Source: NORP259 sp041398705
Lineage (GTDB): Bacteria; Planctomycetota; UBA1135; GCA-002686595
DNA length: 64,000 nt
Assembly: GCA_041398705.1 (NCBI GenBank)
Contig: JAWKUI010000001.1
Span: 558,001 to 622,000 of the forward strand
Direction: 5' to 3'
Shown: in pieces, positions 9,459 to 18,396 of the stretch
Layout: every line of letters begins with the position of its first letter
Position numbering within the stretch: the first letter of the stretch is position 1
The notes under the pieces: generated by a model
The model's input: only the letters and a program-made list of their open reading frames with translations
The model's database searches: none
Told to the model about the DNA's origin: nothing
Translations under genes and position numbers: made by a program

Positions 9459-9935
9459 ATGGCCGCCAAACCCAAGTCCACCCCCGCCACGCTCTGGCTG
9501 CGCAAACACGGCGTGCCCTTCGAGCCCCACAGCTACGACTACGTCGACCGCGGCGGCGCCGCGCGCTCCGCCGAGCAACTCGGCGTGCCCCTGGAGCAGG
9601 TGGTCAAAACCCTGGTCCTCACCGATGAATCCGGCGAAGGCCTGCTGATGCTCCTACCCGGCGACCGCGAACTCTCCCTCAAAGGCCTCGCCCGCACCAC
9701 CGGCCGCAAAACCCTCGCCATGGCCAAACCCGAGCAAGCGCACAAGTGGACCGGCTACCTCTTCGGCGGCACCTCCCCCTTCGGCACCCGCCGCAACCTG
9801 CCGACCTTCGTGCATCCGGCCGTGCTCGAGTTTGAGCGCATCTGGATCAACGGCGGCGGGCGAGGGTACTTGGTCGAGATCGACCCTGCGGTGCTGACCG
9901 GAGTTCTGGGCGCGTTGGTGGCCACGGATTCCTGA
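9459..9935 (+). CDS. ybaK: YbaK/EbsC-type Cys-tRNA(Pro) deacylase
   Basis: 158 residues from ATG 9459; a TTG four codons earlier (9447) is possible but less likely. It reads as the YbaK/ProX fold: LRKHGVPFEPHSYDY near the N-terminus, GVPLEQVVKTLVL with the conserved Lys, then GTSPFGTRR and a WINGGGRGYLVEI strand near the end. Family role: hydrolysis of mis-charged Cys-tRNA(Pro). Divergent from the nuclease pair; stands alone. Confidence 0.85.
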   Translation: MAAKPKSTPATLWLRKHGVPFEPHSYDYVDRGGAARSAEQLGVPLEQVVKTLVLTDESGEGLLMLLPGDRELSLKGLARTTGRKTLAMAKPEQAHKWTGYLFGGTSPFGTRRNLPTFVHPAVLEFERIWINGGGRGYLVEIDPAVLTGVLGALVATDS

Positions 9936-10026
9936 GGGGGAATCCACCGCGCGCCTGTGACCGGGCGGAATGGAGGGATTACCCGATGGGCCGGGCTGGC
10001 TTTTCGGCCCTCCGTGTTGTTCCGCC

Positions 10027-11667
10027 ATGAAGATTGCCGCGTTTCTGTTGTTGTGTGCCCCCGTTCTTGGGCAGGGGGATTCTTGTTCCAACCCGCAGGT
10101 CATTTCTGGAGAAGGGACTTGGGCGTACGATGCGATACCGGAGGCGTCTCCGCCTTTGGGTGGGGATGAGTCCTGCGCCGCCTGGGTTTATCTCCCGCCG
10201 GAAGCCGATTGGTACTACTTCGAGTGGACAGCCACTACGGCTGGTAACTTTCGATTCACGGTACAGAACCCGCAGCACTACTACCCACGGGGTATGCGCC
10301 TGTATTGGGGCGGGGGTTGCTCGCAGATCTGCGCAGCGTCGTTGGCCTTGGAGACGGGTTCCTACAGCTATTTGGAGCTGGTGAACGTGGTGCCAGGGGA
10401 GACGTACCTGCTGCAGCTCCTCCACTTTCGGGACTATGGCAATGGGATGAATCTCTCGGTGGCCAGCGTGGCGGACCCGTGCGCAGCCATGGGGAACGAT
10501 CCGTTGGAGCCCAACGACGTGCCTTCGCAGGCGTACCTGCTGCCCTTGGGGACCTTCACGGGCTTGAAAACCGACGCCTTGAATCGCGACTTGTTTGCTC
10601 GGCAAGTGCCGCCTCAGAAACGACTCGAGGTCAGTGATTTCACGTCTCCTACGTCTATGGATTTCTTTACGTATTCCGTGGATGGAACGTTCCTAGGCCA
10701 GCACGAGTTTGGGGCGGTGTATCTGAATCGCACGAATCAAGTGCAAACGGTCGTCGTTGAGCCCGTCAATGATTACGGGATCCCCGATCGGTGTTCCGAA
10801 TATGACTTCACGGCGATGCTTGTGGATGTTCCTTGCGCACTTCCGGAGAATCCATTCCCTGGCCAAGGAACCTTCGCGGATCCTTACCCTCTCACGGATG
10901 GCACCCACCTTGGGCTCTATCACTTCAATGCGGGCCATCCAGGGAACTTGCCCGCGGGTCAGATCTACTCCTGCTGTATGTTCCCCGGCGGAAGGTTGGA
11001 TGTAGAGCTACGCCACGATCCGGCGATGGGTTCCATTCGCCTTGGCTTGGTCGAAATGGGGCCGGCGTTTGTTCACAACGACTTCTACTCCAACGGACCC
11101 CCTGTAGTCAGTGTGGATACCGTGGGCGGCGTTGCGCAACTCAGTTGGGTTCACAATGGGCCCGAGCCACGCGCCTATCTATTCTCAACCTATGGGGACT
11201 GCGGGCAGTACGATCTGATCGTTCAAGGTGCCGTGAACTGCCGCGACATGGTGGTTGTTGGGAACACAGTTTGCGGAGGGTTCTCACAGAACTCCTCTGG
11301 GGCAGCCGCGACCCTGGTGGGATATGGCAGTGAACTCTGGCAGAGCAATGCCATTTGGTTGCATGCTCAAGGCCTTCCGCCCGGAAGCCCCGCGATGATC
11401 GTTGGAGGGCGGGGCCTGCAGCCGGGCACCCTGCCCGGGACCTTGGGCAACTTCTGCCTTTGGGGCCAACCATTCAATCGGTACTTCGAGACGTTCAACG
11501 GCACGCACAGCGGGGATTTCGAGACGTGGGTGGATTTGTACCTGGCCGGGCCTTCGCGTATTCCGGCGTTGGTGGGCGAAACGTGGACCTTTCAGTGCTG
11601 GTACCGGGATCAGAACGGCAGTTCGACTGCGAATCTGAGCACGGCGTTGCGGATGACCCTGGAATAG
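10027..11667 (+). CDS. Secreted protein with divergent copy of the recurrent C-terminal domain
   Basis: 546 residues from ATG 10027, chosen because it gives a clean signal peptide (MKIAAFLLLCAPVLGQG). The body has repeated beta-rich units with WYYFEWTATTAGNFRFTV, similar to pre-peptidase C-terminal (PPC)-like sandwiches. It also has DPLEPNDVPSQA, the EPND motif typical of PPC repeats. The last ~140 residues, from CGGFSQNSSGAA to WTFQCWYRD, correspond to the C-terminal domain of the proteins at 3366 and 60842. Codon third positions look more AT-rich than in neighbours, which may mean recent transfer or weak selection. Function unknown; extracellular. Confidence 0.68.
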   Translation: MKIAAFLLLCAPVLGQGDSCSNPQVISGEGTWAYDAIPEASPPLGGDESCAAWVYLPPEADWYYFEWTATTAGNFRFTVQNPQHYYPRGMRLYWGGGCSQICAASLALETGSYSYLELVNVVPGETYLLQLLHFRDYGNGMNLSVASVADPCAAMGNDPLEPNDVPSQAYLLPLGTFTGLKTDALNRDLFARQVPPQKRLEVSDFTSPTSMDFFTYSVDGTFLGQHEFGAVYLNRTNQVQTVVVEPVNDYGIPDRCSEYDFTAMLVDVPCALPENPFPGQGTFADPYPLTDGTHLGLYHFNAGHPGNLPAGQIYSCCMFPGGRLDVELRHDPAMGSIRLGLVEMGPAFVHNDFYSNGPPVVSVDTVGGVAQLSWVHNGPEPRAYLFSTYGDCGQYDLIVQGAVNCRDMVVVGNTVCGGFSQNSSGAAATLVGYGSELWQSNAIWLHAQGLPPGSPAMIVGGRGLQPGTLPGTLGNFCLWGQPFNRYFETFNGTHSGDFETWVDLYLAGPSRIPALVGETWTFQCWYRDQNGSSTANLSTALRMTLE

Positions 11668-11782
11668 AGGGGCACCGCGGGTCTTTGGAGCGAATTCATG
11701 GGGTTGAGTCCGCCGGAAGATGCGAGCGGTGCTAAGTTCAAAGGTACCTGGAGTGCGGCGCAGTGCCGGCTCGGGGGCCATC

Positions 11783-12664
11783 ATGAAAGTACTGTCCGCC
11801 CAGGCTTCGGCTGCTTGGAGATTCGCTGCGCTGGCGTTGTGCTTGCTGCTTGCATCCAGCTTTGCGCCACAACCGGCGCCGGCCCCTGTGCCCAACGTCG
11901 AGCTGATGGTGTACGACTTCGACCTGGGGCCGGAACCGGTCAGCAACGTCGAACGCATGCGGTTGCTCGGGTTCACAGGCCTAGTAACCCGCTGCAGCGT
12001 GCCCTCGGACCTGCCGAAGCTGGCGGCATATGTGCGGCACGTGCAGAGCCTCACCGGATTCCGGATGCTCGCCTACACCGAGTACGACTACGCCATCCCG
12101 GCCACCTTCGGGACCTGGCAGGCCGAGCTGCCGCTGCTTGCCCTAGCCGATGCCCCCCTGTGGGTGATCGTGAGGAATGCCCCATCGGTGCCCGTACTCG
12201 ACGCGCTGCTATGGAACATGGCCAACACGGCGAGCGCGTACGGCGTGCCAGTCGTGATCTATCCCCATTGGGACACTGACATCGAGAGTGCGGACGAGGC
12301 GGCCGCGCGCATCGCACAGATCGGCCACCCCAACCTGCATCTATCGCTGCACACCTGCCACGAGATCCGTAGCGGCCATCAGTACAGCCTGCCGGCCGAG
12401 GTGGTGCAGCATGTGGCAGCGACCCAATTGGTCACCATCGCGGGCGCCGAAGACAACGCGTACAGCGGCCCCCCACCCGTGCCCTGGGACGACGCCATCA
12501 GGGCCCTGGACCGCAGCGACTTCGACCTGCTGCCCTTCCTGCGAGCCCTCGATCAGAACGGCTACCAAGGTCCGATCATCCTGCACACGTGGGGGCTGGC
12601 CTGGGACCGCGGCCACCACGCCCGCTCCATCAGCCGTTACGAAAGCCTGCGCAAGCAGCTTTGA
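11783..12664 (+). CDS. Secreted or membrane-anchored TIM-barrel (sugar isomerase/epimerase-like) protein
   Basis: 293 residues from ATG 11783, giving a hydrophobic export segment (FAALALCLLLASSFA). The mature part alternates strands and helices, and ends PIILHTWGLAWDRGHHARSI with LH-x-CHEIRSG in the middle, like the xylose-isomerase-type TIM-barrel (AP endonuclease 2) family. A HWDTD motif could supply metal ligands. Such exported epimerase-like proteins are common in planctomycetes. Substrate cannot be inferred. Ends 15 bases from the convergent ispG. Confidence 0.55.
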   Translation: MKVLSAQASAAWRFAALALCLLLASSFAPQPAPAPVPNVELMVYDFDLGPEPVSNVERMRLLGFTGLVTRCSVPSDLPKLAAYVRHVQSLTGFRMLAYTEYDYAIPATFGTWQAELPLLALADAPLWVIVRNAPSVPVLDALLWNMANTASAYGVPVVIYPHWDTDIESADEAAARIAQIGHPNLHLSLHTCHEIRSGHQYSLPAEVVQHVAATQLVTIAGAEDNAYSGPPPVPWDDAIRALDRSDFDLLPFLRALDQNGYQGPIILHTWGLAWDRGHHARSISRYESLRKQL

Positions 12665-12679
12665 CAGGCCTGCCGGTCG

Positions 12680-13810
12680 TCAGCCCTTCGCCGCCACCAG
12701 CTTGTCGAGCTCGGCCAGCAGATTGGGCAGGATTTCGTCGTAGGACCAGGTGCCGACGGTCTCGGGCCCGCGTTTGAGGTTGACGGTTTTGGGGCCGCAC
12801 CAGAGGCCGAGGTCGGCATCGTCGGTTTCGCCGGGGCCGTTTACGCGGCAGCCCATGACGGCGATGGTGATGTCGTGTTTGGCGGCGAAGGCGGTGGCGG
12901 CTTTGACGTGTTGGGCGAGTTCGATGAAGCGTTCGTTCTCGACGCGGCTGCAGGAGGGGCAGGCGATGATGTTGAGGCCTTCGAAGAAGCCTTCGGGCAC
13001 TGAACGGAAGCGGCCGGCGTCGATGTCGGCGATGAGTTGGCGGCCGATTTCGATTTCCATGCCCTTGTTCTCGAAGGGCACGGTGAGGGAGACGCGCAGG
13101 GTGTCGCCGATGCCCATGGGTAGGAGCTGTTCGAAGGCGATGCGGGTCTTGATCACGCCGTCGGGGGGCATGCCGGCTTCGGTGACGCCGAGGTGGATCG
13201 GCACGTCGGGGCGGGCCTGGGCGAAGCGGCGGTTGGCGTCGATGACGAGGCGGGGGTCGGAGTCCTTGATGGAGACCAGGTAGTTCTCGAAGCCGATTTC
13301 GTCGAGGTAGCCGCAGTGGTCGATGGCTTGCTGGACGAGGGCGGCGACGTGGTTTTCGCCGAAGCGCTCGGCGTATTCGGGGGCCAGGGAGCCCGCGTTG
13401 CAGCCGACGCGGATGGCGAGGTTGTGCTGGCGGGCGATGCCGGCGATCCAGTGGGCCTTTTCGCGGGCGGTTTTGCCCTTTTCGTGGTGGTGCAGGTGGC
13501 CGGGGTTGTAGCGGACCTTTTGCACGTAAGGCGCCACGGCTTCGGCCAGGCGGTAGTTCTCCTGCAGGTCCACTGAGAGGGGCACCTCGGTGGTCTTGCA
13601 CAGCTGGGCGAGGGCATCCACATCGGCCTTGCTGTCCACCGCGATGCGGATCAGGTCGGCGCCGGCGGCTTCGAGCAGCTCGATCTGGCGCCGGGTGGCC
13701 GCGAGGTCCTGGGTGCGGGTGGCGGCCATGCTCTGCACGGTGATACCGCCCCCGCCGATGGTCAGGCGGCCGACTTGGATGGGGCGGGTGGTGCGCGCTT
13801 GGATGCTCAT
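12680..13810 (-). CDS. ispG: 4-hydroxy-3-methylbut-2-enyl diphosphate synthase (IspG/GcpE)
   Basis: 376 residues, the length of the short bacterial form without the plant-type insertion. It reduces 2-C-methyl-D-erythritol 2,4-cyclodiphosphate in the MEP isoprenoid pathway using a 4Fe-4S cluster. The cluster ligands are visible: C284 and C287 (CPSC), C321 and E328 (C-RVNGPG-E). The N-terminal TIM barrel opens with GGGGITVQSM and carries VRYNPGH. Single gene with a divergent oxidase gene upstream. Confidence 0.95.
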   Translation of the reverse strand: MSIQARTTRPIQVGRLTIGGGGITVQSMAATRTQDLAATRRQIELLEAAGADLIRIAVDSKADVDALAQLCKTTEVPLSVDLQENYRLAEAVAPYVQKVRYNPGHLHHHEKGKTAREKAHWIAGIARQHNLAIRVGCNAGSLAPEYAERFGENHVAALVQQAIDHCGYLDEIGFENYLVSIKDSDPRLVIDANRRFAQARPDVPIHLGVTEAGMPPDGVIKTRIAFEQLLPMGIGDTLRVSLTVPFENKGMEIEIGRQLIADIDAGRFRSVPEGFFEGLNIIACPSCSRVENERFIELAQHVKAATAFAAKHDITIAVMGCRVNGPGETDDADLGLWCGPKTVNLKRGPETVGTWSYDEILPNLLAELDKLVAAKG

Positions 13811-14188
13811 GGGAGGGCAAGTTTCTCAGGTTTTTCCGGCCCCTTCTAGCCCACCGGCATCGGAAACACCCTGAGGCCTCGGGTCCATCTAGTTCCGTGC
13901 GGCGGGAATCCCCTCTCTCGCGCCGGCTTGGGCCCGGGGCTTCCCTTTCGAGGGGGGCGCCGGGGGCGAAAGTGCCCGGAATCCGAGCTTCCGGGGCCGG
14001 CGGTTGTTCTCTTTTGCGGGCCGCCGCGTACACTGGGTTGCGTTCCAGCCCCGGGGGGCGTGCGTGCATCGATTCTGCCGGAACCTACTGGCAGAACTCG
14101 ACTTGCGGTTGGGGCCCGCGAAGGTTGCGGGTCCCGCGGACCCCGGCACCTGGAGCCCGATCGGCCGCGTCCGGCGCGGCAATCCCCC
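13811..14188. other. 378-bp divergent intergenic region between ispG and the oxidase
   Basis: No gene is recognised here. It should hold the promoters of both flanking genes. The only element I can point to is a weak sigma-70-like pair on the plus strand, TTCTCT at 14007-14012 and TACACT at 14029-14034 (16-bp spacer), about 150 bases before the oxidase ATG. A CTTTCG...CGAAAG dyad is also present near the middle. None of this is strong. Confidence 0.3.
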
Positions 14189-15415
14189 ATGAAAGGCAAA
14201 GTACTGATCGTCGGCGGCGGTGCCATGGGCACCTGCATCGCCCTGCAGGCCGCCAAGCGCTGCGATCCGCTCGAAGAACCCGTCATCCTCATCGAGAAGG
14301 GCCAACTGGGTTCTGGCTCCTCCGGCCGCGCGGGTGCCATCGTGCACCAGACCTACTCCGAGCGGGCCCTGGCGGGCATGGCGCGCGACGCGGTGCGCCT
14401 GTATCACCACATCCAAAGCACCACCGGCCGCTCCCTCGGCTTGCGCCGCACCGGCGTGCTGGCCGTGGTCGAAGGCAGCGACAAGCAGGGCATCGGAAAG
14501 CTGCACCGCGACCTGGAGATGCAGGTCGGCCTCGGCATCAAAGCCCACCTGGTGAACGCGGACGAGATCCGTCAGATGGCCCCCGGCATCGAGGTCGAGG
14601 ACGACGCCATCGGTCGATTCGAGCCCGATGGCGGCTACATCGATCCGGCCAAGGCCATCGAGACCTTCAGCGTGCTCGCGCGTTTCCGCGGCGCTACCAC
14701 CCGCCTCGGCGTCACCGACCTGGAAGTCGAGGTCGATAAGGGCAAGGTGCGCGGCGTGCACACCTCCGATGGTTTCTTCGAGTGCCCGAACGTCGTGCTG
14801 GCCACGGGCTCCTGGACCGCGAACATCCTCGCGACCCTCGGTGTCGAGCTGCCCCTCAAGGTGGCGCGTACCGAAGAGGCCTGGCTGCGCATGCCCCAGG
14901 TCGACGTGGTCGAAGACGAGTTCAACATGGCGGCGGCGGAGTCCGAACTCGAGACCCGCTTCCGTCCCGATCCGCTGGAAATGATGCCGGTGCCGCACCC
15001 GGTGATCCTCGACTTGACCCGCAAGTTCCGGGCGCACTGCGAACCCCACGGGGGCCGCACGCGCATCGGTCGCCTGGGCCTGAAGGCCTTCGAAGAGGTC
15101 CAGGGCGTCGAGGGACTACCGAAGACCGCCAGCAAGGAGTTCGAAACCTGGGCGCGCAGCGCCTTGAGCGAGCGCATGCCGGTCTATTCCGACATGGATG
15201 CGATGGGTTCCCAGGCCACCTACACCACCGTCACCAGCGACAACCGGCCGATCGTCGGCCGCGTCGGGGGTATTGGCGGTCTCTACGTGGTGGCCGGTTT
15301 CTCCGGCAGCGACTTCCACCTGGCTCCGTCGATCGGCGAAGGCATCGCGCAGATGATCGCCGGCGCTCCGGTGACGGCGTTCGATCCCGAGTTCCTGTCG
15401 CCGGAACGGTTCTAG
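14189..15415 (+). CDS. FAD-dependent amine/amino-acid oxidoreductase (DAO family)
   Basis: 408 residues from ATG 14189. The N-terminal dinucleotide fold is clear (VLIVGGGAMGTCIA, residues ~5-18) with the acidic end of the second strand and GSSGRAGAIVHQ. Near the C-terminus GGLYVVAGFSGSDFHLAPSIGEGIA matches the second FAD-binding block of sarcosine oxidase, glycine oxidase and D-amino-acid dehydrogenase. The substrate cannot be told from sequence. Monocistronic; the 15574 hairpin probably ends both this gene and fliN. Confidence 0.85.
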   Translation: MKGKVLIVGGGAMGTCIALQAAKRCDPLEEPVILIEKGQLGSGSSGRAGAIVHQTYSERALAGMARDAVRLYHHIQSTTGRSLGLRRTGVLAVVEGSDKQGIGKLHRDLEMQVGLGIKAHLVNADEIRQMAPGIEVEDDAIGRFEPDGGYIDPAKAIETFSVLARFRGATTRLGVTDLEVEVDKGKVRGVHTSDGFFECPNVVLATGSWTANILATLGVELPLKVARTEEAWLRMPQVDVVEDEFNMAAAESELETRFRPDPLEMMPVPHPVILDLTRKFRAHCEPHGGRTRIGRLGLKAFEEVQGVEGLPKTASKEFETWARSALSERMPVYSDMDAMGSQATYTTVTSDNRPIVGRVGGIGGLYVVAGFSGSDFHLAPSIGEGIAQMIAGAPVTAFDPEFLSPERF

Positions 15416-15573
15416 CGGCCCTACGGGGAGGCACTGCGGCTGGCGGGCCGAGTTCACCCACCAGCCCGTGCCACCCGGACGGGCGGGCGCCGCAGCGAGG
15501 CCTCGATTCGGCGGAAGCCGGGTTCCGGCGCTCCGATCGGCCATTGTTCAGGGCTGGCAAGGCCAAACAAACA

Positions 15574-15611
15574 CGCGGCGGGCGAGGCACCAGAATGCCT
15601 CGCCCGCCGCG
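15574..15611. terminator. Bidirectional terminator between the oxidase gene and fliN
   Basis: Perfect 16-bp stem (CGCGGCGGGCGAGGCA and its complement) with a 6-base loop. The plus-strand side is followed by TTGTGTTTTGC and the minus-strand side by TGTTTGTTTGG. It lies between convergent stops at 15415 and 15629 and can serve both. Confidence 0.88.
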
Positions 15612-15628
15612 TTGTGTTTTGCAGACAA

Positions 15629-15964
15629 TCAGACTTCCTTTTCGAGGTGCGAGATACGCACGCCGTAGGTGTTGTCGATCGTGACGACCTCGCCGCGCGC
15701 GATGATGCGGCCGTTGACGAGGATGTCGGCCGGTTCGTGGGCTTCGCGGTCCAGGGGAATCAGCGATCCGGGCCCAAGGGCGACGAGTTCGCCCAGGGTC
15801 ATCGAGGTCTTGCCGATCTGCACGGTCACGCGCACCGGCACGTCGAGCAGGTTCTGCAGGCCGATGGGATCACCACTGCCGCCCCCACCGAGCTGGCCGA
15901 GTTGCTGGGCCACGGTTTGCACGGCCTGGTCGACGGCCGATTCGAGGTCACTTTTCTCTGACAT
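15629..15964 (-). CDS. fliN: Flagellar motor switch protein FliN
   Basis: 111 residues. The SpoA/surface-presentation domain fills the C-terminal two thirds: LLDVPVRVTVQIGKTSMTLGELVALGPGSLIPLD, then VNGRIIARGEVVTI. The N-terminal ~35 residues are a polar Gln/Gly-rich tail. It forms the base of the C-ring with FliM and FliG and takes part in rotation switching and export-substrate docking. Last gene of the motA-to-fliN run, 24 bases after fliM. Confidence 0.93.
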   Translation of the reverse strand: MSEKSDLESAVDQAVQTVAQQLGQLGGGGSGDPIGLQNLLDVPVRVTVQIGKTSMTLGELVALGPGSLIPLDREAHEPADILVNGRIIARGEVVTIDNTYGVRISHLEKEV

Positions 15965-15988
15965 GACGGTTTGCGTAGGGAGTCAGCT

Positions 15989-16912
15989 TCAGTCGACACG
16001 CAGGGATTCGGTGTCGATTTCGTGGATTTGCATGGAGAGCACCCCGCCGACCTGGCCCCACTGGCCGTTGGCGATGGCGCGGTCTTCGACGTACAGGTTC
16101 ACCGGGCCGCCGAATTCGGTACCCAGGGGGATCACATCGCCCACTTCGAGGGCCAAGAGGTCCCGCAGGGCGACCTGGGCGCAACCCAGTTCCACCCGCA
16201 CTTCGAGGTTCACTAGATCGAGGTGCGCGGGCACAACCTTGCGCTTCTCGCGCTTGTTGTGGGAGTCGTCCTCGTCGATGTTCGGCAGGTAGAGGCGCAT
16301 GTCGCTCGGGCCGCCGGGGCCGTCGAACACGAGGTGCACCATGAGGCGGCGGGTGTCGGCGTCGGGGCCGGCGTCCGCGATGGTCTTCAGTCCTTCTTCG
16401 TCCTGGGCGATGCCGTCGGTCTGGATCTTGAGCCCCAGGCATTGGCCGATGGGTTCGACGACCATCGCAAGCATCCGTTCGAGTACGCGGGCCTCGGAGG
16501 CGCTGAGCTCGCGCGCTTCGATCTCTTCGTCGCTGGCCAATTCGCCGGCGAGGATCTGCTCGATGGTCGCGGTCGCGGCGCGTTCGTCCCAGACGAGCCA
16601 GCCGAGGGCGCCCTCGATCTGGAGGCCGAGGATCACGAACGGGGAGTTCAACTCCTCGAACAATCCGACCGCGTTGACCTCGCCGATGGTACCCATGGTC
16701 AGCTTGTGGAAGCTGCGCAGGGGGGCCGCCATGCGGTTGCAGATATCCTGCAGGTTCGCGCTGACCGTCTTGGCCAGGTGCTGGAGACGCTGTGCGGACA
16801 GACGCCGGGGTTGCGAGAAGTTACGCTCGCTCACCAGGCCCCTTTCGGGTCCCCGTTTGGCACCTGCAACGGCTTGCAGGGCCTGGGTTTCGTCCGCGCT
16901 CAGGTCGCTCAC
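15989..16912 (-). CDS. fliM: Flagellar motor switch protein FliM
   Basis: 307 residues with the usual layout. There is an N-terminal peptide, then a CheC-like middle domain (~45-235; ELNSPFVILGLQIEGALGWLVW and LERMLAMVVEPIGQ), then a C-terminal SpoA domain (~235-300; VNLEVRVELGCAQVALRDLL). The N-terminal peptide, LSADETQALQ, only partly keeps the CheY-binding LSQ-EIDALL consensus. The start overlaps the fliL stop by 4 bases. Confidence 0.93.
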   Translation of the reverse strand: MSDLSADETQALQAVAGAKRGPERGLVSERNFSQPRRLSAQRLQHLAKTVSANLQDICNRMAAPLRSFHKLTMGTIGEVNAVGLFEELNSPFVILGLQIEGALGWLVWDERAATATIEQILAGELASDEEIEARELSASEARVLERMLAMVVEPIGQCLGLKIQTDGIAQDEEGLKTIADAGPDADTRRLMVHLVFDGPGGPSDMRLYLPNIDEDDSHNKREKRKVVPAHLDLVNLEVRVELGCAQVALRDLLALEVGDVIPLGTEFGGPVNLYVEDRAIANGQWGQVGGVLSMQIHEIDTESLRVD

Positions 16913-17682
16913 TGGGCCAGGTACTCGGTGATGAAGACTTGCCGGATGCGACCCATCACCCCCAGGTGAAGGTCGCCGGAGAATTCCTTGTTCAGGCTCG
17001 AGACATCCAGATAGATGTATTCGCCGTTGCTGGCGATGACCTTGAGGTCCAACTCGTTGCCTTCGAAGGCGGTGGTCGGTCCCCCGTCGATCGCCAGGGT
17101 CATATTCTCATTGTCGACCGTCAGGGTGTGTTCCCAGAAGGCGCCGCTGAAGGTGTTCAGCCGGTAGGAGTCGCCAGGGCGAATGCCGCTTTCCTTGTCG
17201 GCCTCCAGGGGGGTCGGGGTCTCGCCGACGTGCACGGGGAACAAAGCCGCCTCGATGGACTCGCGGATCTCCTGGGCGAACCGCTCGCGGTTGCTGCCGT
17301 TGTAGATCTCGTCGAGCTGCTTGCCCGACATCAGCGAGTTGAAGTTGTCCTCAAGCCAGGCCTTGTACAGCGGATCCGCGTTGCGGGTCGTCAGGTACGT
17401 GCCGTCGTAGGCGAAGAATTCGACCTGCGGGTTCATCTTGATAAACCGCTTGAAATCGTTGTCCTTGGTGTTGGACACGATCTGCTTGTCGAAGAGCTGG
17501 TGGAAGTACGGGCCGGTGAAGCGCGGAATCTCCTTGGGGCCCTTCGGGATGGCCATCATCGCCAGGGCAGCCCCCAGACCGACCACGCCCACGAGCGCTC
17601 CGATCAACTTGATCGGAAGCTTGCTCTTCTTGCCTTCTTCGGCGGCCTCTTCGGCCTTCTTTTCGGGTTGTTCGTCAGCCAT
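16909..17682 (-). CDS. fliL: FliL-like stator-associated membrane protein (long form)
   Basis: 257 residues: a 23-residue charged cytoplasmic head, one membrane helix (LIGALVGVVGLGAALAMMAI, ~25-45) and a large periplasmic domain ending FITEYLAQ. FliL surrounds the MotB linkers and stabilises stators. This protein is clearly longer than typical FliL (about 150-180 residues), with an inserted region (~60-140) I cannot assign. The call rests on topology, position between motB and fliM, and the C-terminal end. Strong similarity to standard FliL is not obvious by eye. Confidence 0.68.
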   Translation of the reverse strand: MADEQPEKKAEEAAEEGKKSKLPIKLIGALVGVVGLGAALAMMAIPKGPKEIPRFTGPYFHQLFDKQIVSNTKDNDFKRFIKMNPQVEFFAYDGTYLTTRNADPLYKAWLEDNFNSLMSGKQLDEIYNGSNRERFAQEIRESIEAALFPVHVGETPTPLEADKESGIRPGDSYRLNTFSGAFWEHTLTVDNENMTLAIDGGPTTAFEGNELDLKVIASNGEYIYLDVSSLNKEFSGDLHLGVMGRIRQVFITEYLAQ

Positions 17683-17688
17683 GGCAGT

Positions 17689-18396
17689 CTACTTGGTTGG
17701 GGTGATCAGTCGGGCGTCGACGGTGCGGTTGTGTTCCCCGCTCTGCAGCAGTTCCTGCAGCCAGATGCGTGCTTCGACGCGGGCGGCGGGGAAGTCGTGG
17801 TTGTCGACGAGGTAGTCGCGTACGGCCTGGGCGCGGGCCAAGGCCAGTTGGCGTTTGGTGGAATCGGTTCCGGGGTCCATCGCATGACCCTCCAGGACCA
17901 GCAGTTGGCCGCGGCGGGGAAACAAGCTCGGAACCAATTGGTCGAGGTAGTGCCGGGTGGCGTCGGTGAGGCGCGCGGAACCCTGCTCAAAGGCGGCGAC
18001 GCGTGGCATACCGGTTTCGCGATGCGGCTCGAGCAGTTCGAGGGTTTGCGCGCGCAGCATTTCGTGGTTGCTGGCTTCGTCGTGGGGCGCGCGGCGCTCG
18101 GGATCGCTCTCCGGGGGCAGGTTGAAGCGGCGGCGCACCTGGTCGAAGATCTCTTCCTTCTCGGCGCCATCCATGATGCCAGTCAGGCCGTGCGACTTGA
18201 GCTGCACGACGAACGAGCCAATGCCCTTCGCCATCATGCCGAAGCTGCGTTCTTTGGCCATCGACACCAGCAGGATGAAGAAGCACAGAATCAGCGTCAT
18301 CATGTCCCCGAAGGACACCATGTAGCCGGGCGCGCCTTTCTTCTTGACGATCTCGTCGACCACCTTGACGATCACCGGTTCGGGCGGCGCTTTCAT
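17689..18396 (-). CDS. motB: MotB paralogue 2 (stator subunit with OmpA-like domain)
   Basis: 235 residues. Cytoplasmic head, then GAPGYMVSFGDMMTLILCFF, with the proton-accepting Asp at position 31 in the membrane helix. A linker with amphipathic residues follows, then an OmpA-like peptidoglycan-binding domain (~115-225; GQLLVLEGHAMD, then RAQAVRDYL). The OmpA domain is divergent and lacks a textbook NR-x-x-R-V end. The start overlaps the stop of the first motB by 4 bases, so the two are co-translated. Probably forms a mixed stator with the other MotB and the single MotA; that pairing is inference. Confidence 0.82.
   Translation of the reverse strand: MKAPPEPVIVKVVDEIVKKKGAPGYMVSFGDMMTLILCFFILLVSMAKERSFGMMAKGIGSFVVQLKSHGLTGIMDGAEKEEIFDQVRRRFNLPPESDPERRAPHDEASNHEMLRAQTLELLEPHRETGMPRVAAFEQGSARLTDATRHYLDQLVPSLFPRRGQLLVLEGHAMDPGTDSTKRQLALARAQAVRDYLVDNHDFPAARVEARIWLQELLQSGEHNRTVDARLITPTK

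Noticed and set aside
8108..9505. N-terminal extension of the SbcC/YhaN-like gene into the nuclease gene
   Set aside because: The extension is Arg-rich shadow sequence of the nuclease. The family start (RFRKLEV) begins at GTG 8107 in a coupled overlap.
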